Source: Sphaerochaetaceae bacterium
Lineage (GTDB): Bacteria; Spirochaetota; Spirochaetia; Sphaerochaetales; Sphaerochaetaceae
DNA length: 35,637 nt
Direction of reading: 5' to 3'
NCBI GenBank assembly: GCA_024405015.1
Contig: JAKSPE010000017.1
Span: forward strand, 1-35,637
Shown here piece after piece: positions 7,945-17,399 of this stretch; the stretch's first letter is position 1; each line of letters opens with the position of its first letter. Below the pieces are notes generated by a model. It saw nothing but the letters and a program-made list of their open reading frames with translations. It did not search any database and had not been told where the DNA came from. Position numbers and translations under genes: made by a program.

Positions 7945-8406
7945 TCAGCCCTTGATTTCCTTGATGCCGGTAGAACCGAATCCACCCTCGCCTCGCTGTG
8001 TCTCATCCAAGGACTGGCACAATTCAAACTGGGCAGTCTCGTGGCGACTGATGACCATCTGTGCAATTCGATCGCCATCCTGGATGGTGAAAGGATTGTC
8101 GGAATGGTTGATCAGAATGACCTTGAGTTCTCCACGATAGTCCGAGTCGACGGTACCAGGTGTATTGAGAACAGTAATTCCAAATTTAGCAGCAAGGCCG
8201 GATCTTGGACGCACCTGTGCCTCAAAACCGACTGGAAGGGAAATTCGAACTCCAGTAGGAACCATTGCCCACTTATGTGGATCAATGACCATTGAGGCGC
8301 CATTACCAAGACAGGCGCATAAATCTGCGCCTGCCGCTTGGGAGGAGCCATAGACCGGAAGTCTGGCTCCTTCACTTAACTGTGTCTTTACAATGATTTT
8401 ATCCAT
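7945..8406 (-). CDS. dut: Deoxyuridine triphosphatase (dUTPase)
   Basis: Homotrimeric dUTPase hydrolysing dUTP to dUMP and pyrophosphate, which keeps uracil out of DNA and feeds dTMP synthesis. All five family motifs are visible in 153 residues: GADLCAC (1), RPRSGLAAKFG (2), NTPGTVDSDYRGEL with the catalytic aspartate (3), GDRIAQMVI (4) and RGEGGFGSTG, the flexible C-terminal arm (5). The ATG lies seven bases after the pnp stop. The ribosome site is poor, suggesting translational coupling to pnp. A thymidylate kinase gene is elsewhere in the window, so two enzymes of dTTP supply are present but in separate transcripts. Confidence 0.96.
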   Translation of the reverse strand: MDKIIVKTQLSEGARLPVYGSSQAAGADLCACLGNGASMVIDPHKWAMVPTGVRISLPVGFEAQVRPRSGLAAKFGITVLNTPGTVDSDYRGELKVILINHSDNPFTIQDGDRIAQMVISRHETAQFELCQSLDETQRGEGGFGSTGIKEIKG

Positions 8407-8413
8407 TGCTTAA

Positions 8414-10690
8414 TCAGTTCTCTTCCTTAGCTGTGCTTTCGGAAGCCTCTGAGGAAACTGGCTTGTCCTCTCTTGGCTTGCGGTCACGTCTGTCGCGATT
8501 GTCTCTGTTGAAAGGCTTGCGATCACCACGTCTCTCTGGTCTGTGGTCACGATCGAAAGGCTTCTTCTCTGGAGCCTTTGTCTCTCCATCCGGATCAATG
8601 GCATCAATGTAGGAAAGGCTGAGTCTTCCACCTGTGCGGTCAACTTCAATCAGCTTGACTGGGATGACCTGACCAACCTCGAGAACCTCAGAGACGTTGT
8701 TGACTCTTGTTCTAGCGAGCTTGGAGATGTGGCAAAGACCTTCCTTACCAGGGAGAATCTCAACGAATGCACCGAAGTCCATGATTCTCTTGACGGTTCC
8801 CTGATAGATCTTACCTACTTCAGGCTCCTCAATGATGGACTTGACCATCTCAAGAGCTGCCTGAGCGCAAGCTGTGTTCTTACCATAGATTGTGACTGTT
8901 CCGTCATCATCGATATTGACCTCAGCACCTGTTGCCTGAGCGATACCCTTGATGGTCTTTCCACCGGTACCGATGACAGCACCGATCTTATCCTCTGCAA
9001 CCTTTGTGGAGAGAATCTTTGGTGCATACTGGTTGACTTCTGGTCTTGGACCTGCAAGTGTCTGCTCCATGATACCGAGGATGTGGTAACGACCTTCCTT
9101 AGCCTGCTGGAGAGCCTTGCTCATGATCTCTGGTGTGACACCAGCAATCTTGATATCCATCTGGAAAGCTGTGATACCGTCGCGTGTACCAGCAACCTTG
9201 AAGTCCATATCACCGAGGTGGTCCTCTTCACCGAGAATATCGGAAAGGATCTGGTATCTGCTGTAATCAGCACCCTCTGTGATAAGACCCATTGCAATAC
9301 CTGCAACTGGCTTGGAGATTGGAACACCTGCATCCATCAGTGAAAGACATCCGCCACAGACAGAAGCCATGGATGAGGAACCGTTGGACTCCATGATCTC
9401 GGAGACGACACGAACGGTGTATGGGAACTCTTCCTTGCATGGAACGACAGCCTGAAGGGCTCTCTGTGCAAGATGACCATGTCCAATCTCTCTTCTACCG
9501 GTTGTAAGACGACCTGTCTCACCAACGGAGTATGGAGGGAAATTGTAGTGGAGCATGAAGTTGCTGTAGTTCTTGTCACCATCGATGTTATCGAACAGCT
9601 GCTCGTCCTGGACAGTTCCGAGTGTTGTGACTGCAAGGCTCTGAGTCTCACCTCTTGTGAACAGTGCACTTCCGTGAGTTCTGCTGAGAACGCTGGCCTC
9701 ACAAGTGATAGGTCTGATTTCTGTAACCTTTCTTCCGTCAACTCTCTTACCATCGTTGAGGATGGAAGCTCTGAGGATCTCGTAAGCGAGGTCATCGAAA
9801 AGCTTTGAAATCTGATCGCTTCCGTCGTGCTCAGCGATCTCGTCTGCAAACTTCTCTCTTGTCTCCTTCTGGACCTGAGCAAGAGCATCGTGTCTGGAGA
9901 ACTTGCTGCCACCGAAGGAAGCCTTCTCGACCAGAGGATGAGCATAGGCGCGAATAGGCTCAAGCCAAGAAAGGTCCTCTGTGATCTCGAGAACAGGAAG
10001 CTTCTCCTTACCTGCAATCTTCTTCAGCTCAAGCTGAGCGTCACAGAGCTTTGTGATCACTGGCTGTGCAGCGGCGATAGCATCGAGCATGTTCTGCTCA
10101 GAAACCTCGTGTGCACCACCTTCGACCATGGTGATACCCTCACGTGTACCGGCAACGACGATGTCGAGGTCGGACTGCTCAATCTGCTGGAAAGTTGGGT
10201 TGATGACATACTCACCATTGACGAGAGCGACACGGACACCTGCGATAGGACCGTTGAATGGGATATCGGAAATTGTTACAGCAGCACTAGCTGCGTTGAT
10301 TGCGATGATATCTGGTGTGTTGATCTGGTCAGCGGAGACAACTGTTGGAACAATCTGGATCTCACGGCTGAAAGCCTTGTCAAAGAGAGGTCTCATAGGG
10401 CGGTCGATGAGACGGCTTACGAGAATCTCCTTATCCTTTGGCTTGGACTCTCTCTTGAGGAATCCTCCAGGGATCTTACCGGCGGCATAGTACTTCTCAT
10501 TGTACTCAACTGAGACTGGGACATAATCAAGTGGCTCACTTGGAGCATCTCCACAACAGACTGTTGCGATAACTGCGGAACCTGCATAGTGTGCGTAAAC
10601 GGCTCCGTTTGCCTGCTTAGCGATCTTACCGGTCTCGAATACGAGATAGTCGTCACCAAGCTTAACTGAAACTTTCTTTACTTCTGACAT
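8414..10690 (-). CDS. pnp: Polyribonucleotide nucleotidyltransferase (PNPase)
   Basis: 3'-to-5' phosphorolytic exoribonuclease of RNA decay, acting as a ring-shaped trimer. Order in the 758-residue product: first RNase PH-like core (residues ~10-230, RESKPKDKEILVSRLIDRP), helical linker, second RNase PH core (TGRREIGHGHLAQRAL, ESNGSSSMASVCGG, GTRDGITAFQMDIK, which carries active-site aspartates), KH domain (IGAVIGTGGKTIKGI) and S1 domain (GTVKRIMDFGAFVEILPG). A 60-residue tail rich in R, D, K and N follows (for example RRDRKPRED) and looks disordered and RNA-binding; E. coli PNPase, at 711 residues, lacks this kind of tail. The start is ATG 10690, with AGGAAGAAG just upstream; the open frame further upstream is the intergenic leader. 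Co-transcribed with rpsO, as in many bacteria. Confidence 0.96.
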   Translation of the reverse strand: MSEVKKVSVKLGDDYLVFETGKIAKQANGAVYAHYAGSAVIATVCCGDAPSEPLDYVPVSVEYNEKYYAAGKIPGGFLKRESKPKDKEILVSRLIDRPMRPLFDKAFSREIQIVPTVVSADQINTPDIIAINAASAAVTISDIPFNGPIAGVRVALVNGEYVINPTFQQIEQSDLDIVVAGTREGITMVEGGAHEVSEQNMLDAIAAAQPVITKLCDAQLELKKIAGKEKLPVLEITEDLSWLEPIRAYAHPLVEKASFGGSKFSRHDALAQVQKETREKFADEIAEHDGSDQISKLFDDLAYEILRASILNDGKRVDGRKVTEIRPITCEASVLSRTHGSALFTRGETQSLAVTTLGTVQDEQLFDNIDGDKNYSNFMLHYNFPPYSVGETGRLTTGRREIGHGHLAQRALQAVVPCKEEFPYTVRVVSEIMESNGSSSMASVCGGCLSLMDAGVPISKPVAGIAMGLITEGADYSRYQILSDILGEEDHLGDMDFKVAGTRDGITAFQMDIKIAGVTPEIMSKALQQAKEGRYHILGIMEQTLAGPRPEVNQYAPKILSTKVAEDKIGAVIGTGGKTIKGIAQATGAEVNIDDDGTVTIYGKNTACAQAALEMVKSIIEEPEVGKIYQGTVKRIMDFGAFVEILPGKEGLCHISKLARTRVNNVSEVLEVGQVIPVKLIEVDRTGGRLSLSYIDAIDPDGETKAPEKKPFDRDHRPERRGDRKPFNRDNRDRRDRKPREDKPVSSEASESTAKEEN

Positions 10691-10800
10691 TCTTCTTCCT
10701 TTTTCTTTCTTTTTGTTCTTTGTTCGTTCTTTGTCCAATTCCTTATGCAACAAGCATTTCCATGCCGCAGAAAGTTCTTGTGTGCAAAAAGGTTGAACGT

Positions 10801-10839
10801 TGCGTATAAACGCAGTAAAGGCTCCGGTTTTCCGGAGCC
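10801..10839 (-). terminator. Paired hairpins between rpsO and pnp (leaky terminator or processing site)
   Basis: On the minus strand GGCTCCGG-AAAA-CCGGAGCC (10839-10820) is followed by TTTACTG, then a second small hairpin TGCGT-TTAT-ACGCA (10814-10801). The first resembles a terminator with a weak U-run, so partial read-through into pnp is expected. The position matches the rpsO-pnp gap of E. coli, which holds a terminator and RNase III sites. Confidence 0.6.
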
Positions 10840-10854
10840 CCAACATGTGTCGTT

Positions 10855-11121
10855 TTACTTTCTAAGACCAAGCTCAGCAATGAGGTTACGATACTTGTTG
10901 ATATCGTTGTTCTTGATGTACTTGAGAAGTCTTCTTCTCTGACCAACCATCTTGAGGAGGCCTCTGTTGGAAGCGTGATCCTTTGGATTAGCCTTGAAGT
11001 GACCCTGAAGATCATTGATTCTTGCTGTGAGAAGTGCAACCTGAACTTCTGCTGCACCTGTGTTCTTCTCATCGCCGCCGAACTTGACGATGAGTTCCTG
11101 CTTTGTTTCCTTAGTAACCAT
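10855..11121 (-). CDS. rpsO: 30S ribosomal protein S15
   Basis: Primary 16S rRNA-binding protein of the 30S platform. The 88-residue length is exactly typical (89 in E. coli). Conserved features include [34 protein letters not shown] and the rRNA-contacting [13 protein letters not shown], ending IAELGLRK. The start has a strong AGGAG about ten bases upstream, within the last codons of ribF. ribF lies four bases upstream and pnp follows after a hairpin-bearing gap of 164 bases, so S15 and PNPase can be expressed at different levels from one transcript. Confidence 0.97.
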   Translation of the reverse strand: MVTKETKQELIVKFGGDEKNTGAAEVQVALLTARINDLQGHFKANPKDHASNRGLLKMVGQRRRLLKYIKNNDINKYRNLIAELGLRK

Positions 11122-11125
11122 TCTG

Positions 11126-11911
11126 TTACTCTCCTAGGAATGTAATCCTATCCGGTTTCATCCGCACAGGCAGCTCCAGAGCCAGATAGTCCTCTGAAAC
11201 GCAGGCCAAGGAATCGATTTCCTGACCGCATACTGTCGCTCTCACCTTGTACTTCCCGGCCGGTGGCAGGAGAAGTCCAAGAGTGCGGACGTCAAATAAC
11301 AGGCGATTCTCACTCGACGCGAAGGCTTTGCCTCTTAGGTCAAGACTATACGCTCTGCCAAGCAACCTTGAAGCTTTTTCAAGATCACCTGTTAGGAGAC
11401 ATCTGCGAATCAAAGAGCTGCTGTCCTCGTCCTCATCAATGAAAACCGAAGGCATCACTTTAAGAAGAGCAGATGAAGTATATTTGAGAAGCTTCTCAAT
11501 CTGCTGTGGTCCGACACTCAAAGGTGGACGACCACAACGGAAGCTGTCTCCAACAACCATTGCCCTAACCTTATACGACGTACAAAGTAAGGTAATGAAC
11601 TCCTCACCAGCAAGTTTACTTATATTATCAGAAAAGTCAATGACACAATGGTAGTCTACACCACGATTTGCCAACATTTCTTCAAAATCCTGCACCGTCT
11701 GCAAAGCAGGCAGAGCCTTCATGACGCCACTGGCCATTTTCGGGTTCTTGGAGAAGGTCATGACAACACTTTTGCAGTCCAGCTGTCGTGCAAGTTCTAT
11801 GGTCTGGTCAATGATACTCTGATGGCCCAGATGAAAGCCGTCAAACACGCCAATGCAGATGGCACAAGGCATGTCGCGGAACATCGGGTCGGCAAATGCC
11901 CTACTCTCCAT
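11126..11911 (-). CDS. ribF: RibF-like FMN adenylyltransferase (FAD synthetase), kinase half degenerate
   Basis: The N-terminal half (residues ~15-165 of 261) is the nucleotidyltransferase that makes FAD from FMN and [13 protein letters not shown] at 21-30 is the HxGH-type motif, with [19 protein letters not shown] and [27 protein letters not shown] as later family blocks. Normal bifunctional RibF (about 310 residues) continues with a riboflavin-kinase barrel carrying a GR-x-GFPTAN signature. Here the residues after GRAYSL do not contain it, and only remnants such as [12 protein letters not shown] and the C-terminal RITFLGE can be matched. It therefore probably lacks riboflavin kinase activity. 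I chose ATG 11911, which overlaps the truB stop by 11 bases and has a weak AGGTG upstream; ATG 11884 and 11872 are alternatives. It is the usual neighbour of truB and rpsO. Confidence 0.85.
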   Translation of the reverse strand: MESRAFADPMFRDMPCAICIGVFDGFHLGHQSIIDQTIELARQLDCKSVVMTFSKNPKMASGVMKALPALQTVQDFEEMLANRGVDYHCVIDFSDNISKLAGEEFITLLCTSYKVRAMVVGDSFRCGRPPLSVGPQQIEKLLKYTSSALLKVMPSVFIDEDEDSSSLIRRCLLTGDLEKASRLLGRAYSLDLRGKAFASSENRLLFDVRTLGLLLPPAGKYKVRATVCGQEIDSLACVSEDYLALELPVRMKPDRITFLGE

Positions 11912-12773
11912 CGCGCACCTGGCAAAGGATCTTGCCCTCAGAGACCGAGTAAATGCATACGGTCTTCTGATCCCTTTTAAGTATGGCAAATCGTGCATCC
12001 ATTTCCTTGAGCCTAGATTTAATCGAAGGCATCACATAGCCGTTGGCGGCCTTGAATGCCTCGGTGCTGTCCATCTCAAGTTCAACCGTTCCAGGGAGTC
12101 TTCGGATCAGAAGCTCACCATCCGGAAGGTTCTTCATGGCATCCACATCATCAAAAGCAATGGAATCCTCAATGGAAAATGGTCCAATTTTGGTGCGATA
12201 AAGTTCTTTCACATAGGCGCAGCTGTTGCACATATGTCCGATGTCCCGTGCATAGGAGCGGATATAGGTGCCTTTGGACACCTCAAGACGAACCTTCAGA
12301 TAAGGTGCCTCATAGGAGATCAGCTGTGCATGGTGAATGATGATCTTTCTGGCTTTCAGCTCAACCATGTCATCGCCCGAGCGGGCAAGCTGATAGCTTC
12401 TGACGCCATTGACATGAATGGCGCTATAGGCAGGTGGAACCTGCATCTGCTCTCCGACCAGCTTTTCAACCATTTGTCGGACAACATCCGCGGATGGGAT
12501 GTCACCGGTTTCGATGACTTCTCCCTCCGGGTCAAGGGTATCGGTCATCTTTCCGAACTCAATGACAGCCTCATAGGTCTTGTCCAGACCCATAAATGCT
12601 GGTACCAAATGAGTATAACTACCGGAAAGAACGACCATAAGGCCATGTGCAAACTTGTCTAAAGTTCCGCAATGGCCTGTCTTTTTGTTTACGTTACGCT
12701 TTATTCTTCCAAGACAATCAAATGATGTGATACCACTTGCCTTGTCTACAAGGATCACTGCGTTTCTGCTCAT
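11901..12773 (-). CDS. truB: tRNA pseudouridine-55 synthase
   Basis: TruB makes the universal pseudouridine of the T-loop and also acts as a tRNA folding chaperone. In the 290-residue product the start ILVDKASGITSFDCLGRIKR is the family N-terminus, and GHCGTLDKFAHGLMVV holds the catalytic aspartate (canonical GHTGTLDPxATG; here C, K and H replace T, P and T). YEAVIEFG, TDTLDPEG, PPAYSAIHVNG and SKGTYIRSYARDIG are the following conserved blocks. The last ~60 residues form a small PUA-like C-terminal part. The ATG overlaps the rbfA stop as ATGA, giving tight coupling. The divergent active-site loop still keeps the essential aspartate, so I expect activity. Confidence 0.95.
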   Translation of the reverse strand: MSRNAVILVDKASGITSFDCLGRIKRNVNKKTGHCGTLDKFAHGLMVVLSGSYTHLVPAFMGLDKTYEAVIEFGKMTDTLDPEGEVIETGDIPSADVVRQMVEKLVGEQMQVPPAYSAIHVNGVRSYQLARSGDDMVELKARKIIIHHAQLISYEAPYLKVRLEVSKGTYIRSYARDIGHMCNSCAYVKELYRTKIGPFSIEDSIAFDDVDAMKNLPDGELLIRRLPGTVELEMDSTEAFKAANGYVMPSIKSRLKEMDARFAILKRDQKTVCIYSVSEGKILCQVRDGE

Positions 12774-13117
12774 TTCTTGATGCTTTCCAGTAACTCGCCG
12801 ATTCGGGCGGCATCACGCTCTGTGGTATCAGCCACAAAGGTGAGCCTTGGGGTGTTCTTTGTCTTAAGGACATTGGCGAGGCGGGCCTGAATGAAGCCCG
12901 CCGCACTCTGAAGTGCCTTTACCGATGCGTTCAGAGTTCCATCATCCATCAGACAAGACACATACAAGGTTGCGTATGCATTGTCCTTTGACAGACTCAG
13001 TCCGCTGATACTGGCGAATCTGCTGAGTTTCGGGTGTTTGATATCACCATTTACAATGAGAGTATTGACGGTCTCGATGATCTTAGCCTCGTTTCTGCTC
13101 TGGATGTAATCGCTCAT
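12770..13117 (-). CDS. rbfA: 30S ribosome-binding factor A
   Basis: RbfA binds immature 30S subunits and helps mature the 5' end of 16S rRNA, especially in the cold. The 115-residue product has the expected small KH-like fold: SRNEAKIIETVNTLIVNGDIKHPKL at the N-terminus, then SLSKDNAYATLYVSCL, the ALQSAAGFIQARLANVL helix with the usual interrupted pattern, and KNTPRLTFVADTTERDAARIGELL. ATG 13117 starts two bases after the infB stop codon (TGA-T-ATG). GGAG lies about 12 bases upstream, which is far, so coupling to infB is likely. It lies between infB and truB, the standard order. Confidence 0.95.
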   Translation of the reverse strand: MSDYIQSRNEAKIIETVNTLIVNGDIKHPKLSRFASISGLSLSKDNAYATLYVSCLMDDGTLNASVKALQSAAGFIQARLANVLKTKNTPRLTFVADTTERDAARIGELLESIKK

Positions 13118-13118
13118 A

Positions 13119-15908
13119 TCAGATGTAATCTCCTGTATCCTCAAGCTTTCTGGCCTTCTCCTGGATCTCTACGAACTCGAAAGTATCGCCTTCTCTGAGG
13201 TCCTGGAAATCAGCGATTCCAATACCGCACTCGAAGCCCATGGTGACTTCACGCACATCGTCCTTGAAACGCTTGAGAGATGTGATCTTGACCAGGTCGT
13301 GGTTGATCTGGATGTTCTCGCGGATGACACGGCAGTAGTTTGCACGCTTGACGCTTCCGCTTGTGACATAACAACCTGCAACAAGTCCGACCTTTGGAAC
13401 CTTGAAGACCTGTCTGACCTCTGCGGTACCGACATCCACCTCGGTTCTCTCTGGTGAGAGCATACCTTCCATGGCTGCCTTAACATCGTCGACGACATTG
13501 TAGATGATGTTGTACTTGCGGATTTCGATCTTCTCCTGGTCGGCTCTAGCCTGTGCCTTTGGTGTAGGTCTGACATTGAAACCAATGACCAAAGCAGGAT
13601 TCTCAGATGCAGATGCGAGGTTGATATCGTCCTCGATGATTGCACCGGCTGCAGCACGGATGACACGGACACGGATCTCTGGAGTGGAAAGCTTCTCAAG
13701 AGCAAGCTGGAGAGCTTCGACAGAACCCTGGACATCACCCTTGATGATGATGTTGAGCTCCTTGACCTCACCGTCCTGGATCGCCTCGTTGAGAGTCTCC
13801 AAAGTAACCTTCTTGAACTTGCTTGCCTGGTTCAGGCGCTCAAGTTCCTGTCTCTTGGTACCGATCTGTCTTGCCTGCTTTTCGTTCTCACAAACCTGGA
13901 ACGGATCACCTGCAGATGGGACATCGGAAAGACCAATGACCTCAACAGGAGTGGAAGGACCAGCAGATGTGATCTTCTTACCCTTATCGTCAAACATGGC
14001 TCGGACTCTTCCTGGATAGATACCGGAAACATAGTGGTCACCCTGCTTGAGAGTACCGCGCTCAATGACGACGGATGCGACAATACCTCTACCCTGGTCG
14101 ATTCTGGCTTCGAGGATCTTACCTTCTGCTCTGCAGTTCGGATTAGCCTTGAGGTCCATCATCTCAGCCTGGAGAAGAATGGTATCCAGAAGTTCATCGA
14201 TTCCCTGCTTCTTGAGAGCGGAAATCTGGCAGAACAGAGTCTGGCCACCCCACTCTTCAGGCATCAGTCCACGGTCAGAAAGCTGCTGCATAACCCTTTC
14301 CGGCTTTGCATCAGGCAGATCGACCTTGTTAATGGCAACAATGATAGGTACGTTGGCAGCCTTGGCGTGGTCAATGGCCTCGAGTGTCTGAGGCATGACA
14401 CCGTCGTTTGCAGCAACGACAAGAACAACAATATCGGTAAGCTGAGCACCACGAGCACGCATCATTGTGAAGGCTGCATGACCCGGAGTATCCAGGAATA
14501 CGATATCGCCCTTACCAGGGATATTGACCTTGTAGGCACCGATATGCTGGGTGATTCCACCAAACTCACCGGCGACGACGTTTGTAGAACGGATGGCATC
14601 CAAGGTCTTTGTCTTACCATGGTCAACGTGACCCATGACGGTGACAATTGGAGCTCTTGGAACAAGATCGTCCTCAGTGTCCTCTTCTCTTGCGATAATG
14701 GTCTCATCGTAGAGGTTGACAAGGTGAACAGAACAGCCATATTCCTCAGCGATAATGGTTGCAGTATCACTGTCGATGCTCTCGTTGATGCTTACCATCA
14801 TTCCCATGCTGAAGAGCTTGGAAATGATCTCGGAAGCCTTGATGTTCATCTTTCTTGCAAGATCACTAACTGTAATGGATGCAAGGATATCAATGGATTT
14901 TGGAACAGCTGCGGCCGGCTCGGAATTCTTGGACTTCTTGCCAAACTGCTTGAGCTCAAACTCCTCGTCGGTCTGCTCGGCACGTCTGTCCTTGCCCTTA
15001 TCCTTATTATAGACTCTGCGGTTCTTGTCCACAGTCATGGTATCGGAAGGACCGGAGAATCCACCACTACGACCACCACCCATTGGGCCACGTGGTCCGC
15101 CGTTTCCGCCAAAGCCAGGTCTTGGTCCGCCAAAACCTGGTCTTGGTCCCTGACCGTCACGATCTCTGTTGAAACCGCCCTGTCTGTTACCGAAACCACC
15201 CTGGCGATTGCCCTGCTGAGCAGATCTTGGGGTATAGCCCTGAGGTCTGCCGTTCTGGCCGAAACCTCCCTGACCACCACCAAAACCGTTCTGGCCATAA
15301 CCACCCTGTCTGTTACCATAACCGTTTCCGTTCTGGTTGCGGTTATAGTTGTTAGGGATTCTCTGTCCGTCACGGCCATAAGTGACACCACCGACAGATC
15401 CGACTGGTCTGGAACCACCGGTAGGCTTGGCGTCGGACTTCGGCATGATTGGTGGAAGATTGTCACCGGAAATGATGACTGGACCCATGTTGATGGTACT
15501 CTGTGGAACCTGTGTCTTCTTGACAACCTTCTTCTGAACCACCTGAGATGGGCTGACGCCGATGACAGGCTTTCGGTAAGCTGGCTGCTGAGACTGCAAA
15601 GGAGCCTTTGGAGCCTGCTGGACAGGCTTCTGCACTGGTGCGACAGGAGCTGCCTTTTCGACAGGTGCCTCAGTTTGAACCGGCTTGCTCTGGGCAACAG
15701 GCTCTGCCTTCTCGACAGGTGCTGGTGCACTCTGTGCGGCTGGAGCTTCCTGCTGTGCCTTTACAACAACGACAGGTTTCTTCTTGATGATGACGATCTT
15801 CTTCTTCTCAACAGAAACATCTGCCTTTGCCGGAGCAGCAGAGGCCACTGGTTCAACTGGTCTGCTCTGCTTTATCAATGTAGCCTTTGGTTTTGTATCT
15901 TCTGGCAT
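13119..15908 (-). CDS. infB: Translation initiation factor IF-2
   Basis: GTPase that brings initiator tRNA to the 30S subunit and promotes subunit joining. The 929-residue product has three parts. Residues 1-160 are an A/P/V/K-rich charged linker. Residues ~163-290 are low complexity, rich in G, N, Q and R with repeated RQGG, GFGG and RPGFGG units, an RGG-like disordered segment. Then come the IF2-N fold ([19 protein letters not shown]), the G domain (GHVDHGKT near residue 425, [14 protein letters not shown]) and the C-terminal barrels that bind fMet-tRNA (for example [22 protein letters not shown]). The start is ATG 15908; an adjacent upstream TTG is in frame and nine bases from GAGGAG, so initiation there is possible. 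It follows nusA by nine bases. Confidence 0.96.
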   Translation of the reverse strand: MPEDTKPKATLIKQSRPVEPVASAAPAKADVSVEKKKIVIIKKKPVVVVKAQQEAPAAQSAPAPVEKAEPVAQSKPVQTEAPVEKAAPVAPVQKPVQQAPKAPLQSQQPAYRKPVIGVSPSQVVQKKVVKKTQVPQSTINMGPVIISGDNLPPIMPKSDAKPTGGSRPVGSVGGVTYGRDGQRIPNNYNRNQNGNGYGNRQGGYGQNGFGGGQGGFGQNGRPQGYTPRSAQQGNRQGGFGNRQGGFNRDRDGQGPRPGFGGPRPGFGGNGGPRGPMGGGRSGGFSGPSDTMTVDKNRRVYNKDKGKDRRAEQTDEEFELKQFGKKSKNSEPAAAVPKSIDILASITVSDLARKMNIKASEIISKLFSMGMMVSINESIDSDTATIIAEEYGCSVHLVNLYDETIIAREEDTEDDLVPRAPIVTVMGHVDHGKTKTLDAIRSTNVVAGEFGGITQHIGAYKVNIPGKGDIVFLDTPGHAAFTMMRARGAQLTDIVVLVVAANDGVMPQTLEAIDHAKAANVPIIVAINKVDLPDAKPERVMQQLSDRGLMPEEWGGQTLFCQISALKKQGIDELLDTILLQAEMMDLKANPNCRAEGKILEARIDQGRGIVASVVIERGTLKQGDHYVSGIYPGRVRAMFDDKGKKITSAGPSTPVEVIGLSDVPSAGDPFQVCENEKQARQIGTKRQELERLNQASKFKKVTLETLNEAIQDGEVKELNIIIKGDVQGSVEALQLALEKLSTPEIRVRVIRAAAGAIIEDDINLASASENPALVIGFNVRPTPKAQARADQEKIEIRKYNIIYNVVDDVKAAMEGMLSPERTEVDVGTAEVRQVFKVPKVGLVAGCYVTSGSVKRANYCRVIRENIQINHDLVKITSLKRFKDDVREVTMGFECGIGIADFQDLREGDTFEFVEIQEKARKLEDTGDYI

Positions 15909-15917
15909 CAAATAAAA

Positions 15918-17399
15918 TTACTCCTCTGTCTCTTCTTCGACTTCTTCAAAACTGATTCCGACGTGGCAGTTAGGACACTCTGTCATTCCGACAGTAAGTG
16001 GGAAACCGCACTTCGGGCAGGCAAAGCCTTCCTCTTCGGTAGACTCTACCTCATCCTCAACAATATCGACATTCTCTCTAATGACTTCGTTGATCTTGTC
16101 AACGTCACTAGCGGAGAGGTTTGGCATGTTAGCGAAATCCTCGTCTGTGAGGTTGATGAACTCCTCAACAGAGTAGATGTCATAGAAGTTCAGCTTCTCA
16201 ACAAGGTTCTTGTCCAGTGGCAGGTCTGTGAGAGCCATCTCGTCCTCGTCCACCATGGATTCAACCTGTTCATCCATCTGATCCTCTGGAACATCCATGA
16301 AGATGGAATCTGCAACAGATCTTGCTTCTCTGGAGATATCCATTTCAGCAAACTGATCCTGAGTCTTGACGTTGACAACCCAGTCACAAAGTCTGTTGAC
16401 AAGTCTGACATTCAGACCCTGCTTACCAATGGCAAGGGAAAGCTGAGCATCATCAACGATGGCAACGGCTTCCTTCTTGGCCTGGTCAATGACATAGACC
16501 TTGAGGACCTTTGCTGGAGAAAGTGCATTGGCAATGAACTCCAGTGGATTTGGATCCCACTTGATGACATCGATTCTCTCGTCATCGAGTTCCTTCATGA
16601 TGGACTGGATTCTGTTACCCTTCAGTCCGACACAAGTTCCAACAGCATCGGCTTCGACCTTCTTTGGATAGACGGCAACCTTTGTTCTGTAACCTGCCTC
16701 ACGGACGATCTTGATGATCTCAATGGAAGGATCCTTGGCAACAAGCTCTGGAACGTAGATCTCGAAAAGCTTTCTGACAAAGTCCTCGTGGACACGGCTC
16801 AGAAGAACTCTGATGTTCTTGTCAGATCTCTCATCTGGTCTTACGCTTTCAACGTAGCAGCGAATCTTATCACCCTTGGTGTAATACTCCTTAGGGCTCT
16901 GGTTCTTTCTTGGGAGGTATCCCTGTGTCTTTCCGAGGTCAATGATGAGGTCTCCATCCTTATCGCCCTGGACATAACCGTTGATGATCTCACCAACCTT
17001 ACCGCGATATTCCTGAAGAAGTTCGTCCTTCTGGATCTCACGGATGGCAGACTGTGCTCTCTGCTTACCAGTCTGGACACTGATTCTGTCAAAGCTCTTT
17101 GGGTCAATTGGAATCAGAAGCTCATCACCGACTTCGGCTTCGGAACTGAGTTCCTGAGCCTCTTCGAGAGAGATCTGTGTGACCTCGTCCTCGAGATCAT
17201 CATACTCGACGACTGTTACACGCTTTGCAAGTTCGACAGAGGAAAGGTCCTCGGCAAATGTGACGACAGCATTCTCGTCTGTACCGTACTTTCTTCTGTA
17301 AGTAGCCAAAAGGGTCTGCTTGATGGTATCAAGTACCAACTCCTGAGAAATACCCTTTTCCTCAACCATCGCTCTTATAGCTTCACTTAACTCGGACAT
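15918..17399 (-). CDS. nusA: Transcription termination/antitermination factor NusA, with C-terminal zinc ribbon
   Basis: NusA binds RNA polymerase near the RNA exit channel and modulates pausing, hairpin termination and antitermination. In 493 residues: N-terminal polymerase-binding domain (1-~130, KQTLLATYRRKYG), S1 domain (~133-205, GKVGEIINGYVQGDKDG), KH1 (VGLKGNRIQSIMKELDDERIDVI) and KH2 (SLAIGKQGLNVRLVNRL). An acidic linker and a helix-hairpin-helix unit follow (LVEKLNFYDIYSVEEFINL). Unusually, it ends with CPKC (461-464) and CPNC (475-478), a four-cysteine zinc-ribbon motif, and a short acidic tail. GGGAGG precedes ATG 17399, which overlaps the rimP end by 17 bases. It is in the classic rimP-nusA-infB order. 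Confidence 0.95.
   Translation of the reverse strand: MSELSEAIRAMVEEKGISQELVLDTIKQTLLATYRRKYGTDENAVVTFAEDLSSVELAKRVTVVEYDDLEDEVTQISLEEAQELSSEAEVGDELLIPIDPKSFDRISVQTGKQRAQSAIREIQKDELLQEYRGKVGEIINGYVQGDKDGDLIIDLGKTQGYLPRKNQSPKEYYTKGDKIRCYVESVRPDERSDKNIRVLLSRVHEDFVRKLFEIYVPELVAKDPSIEIIKIVREAGYRTKVAVYPKKVEADAVGTCVGLKGNRIQSIMKELDDERIDVIKWDPNPLEFIANALSPAKVLKVYVIDQAKKEAVAIVDDAQLSLAIGKQGLNVRLVNRLCDWVVNVKTQDQFAEMDISREARSVADSIFMDVPEDQMDEQVESMVDEDEMALTDLPLDKNLVEKLNFYDIYSVEEFINLTDEDFANMPNLSASDVDKINEVIRENVDIVEDEVESTEEEGFACPKCGFPLTVGMTECPNCHVGISFEEVEEETEE

Noticed and set aside
10690..10846. Upstream extension of pnp (start near 10846)
   Set aside because: It would run through the rpsO-pnp hairpins; AGGAAGAAG directly before ATG 10690 and the standard PNPase N-terminus fix the start.
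14034..17390. A 1118-codon open frame on the plus strand, antisense to infB and nusA
   Set aside because: Its composition is an artefact: runs of S, T, L, W and D mirror the codons of the real genes. The minus strand holds unmistakable IF2 and NusA domains. Such shadows arise because these genes rarely use TTA, CTA or TCA codons.
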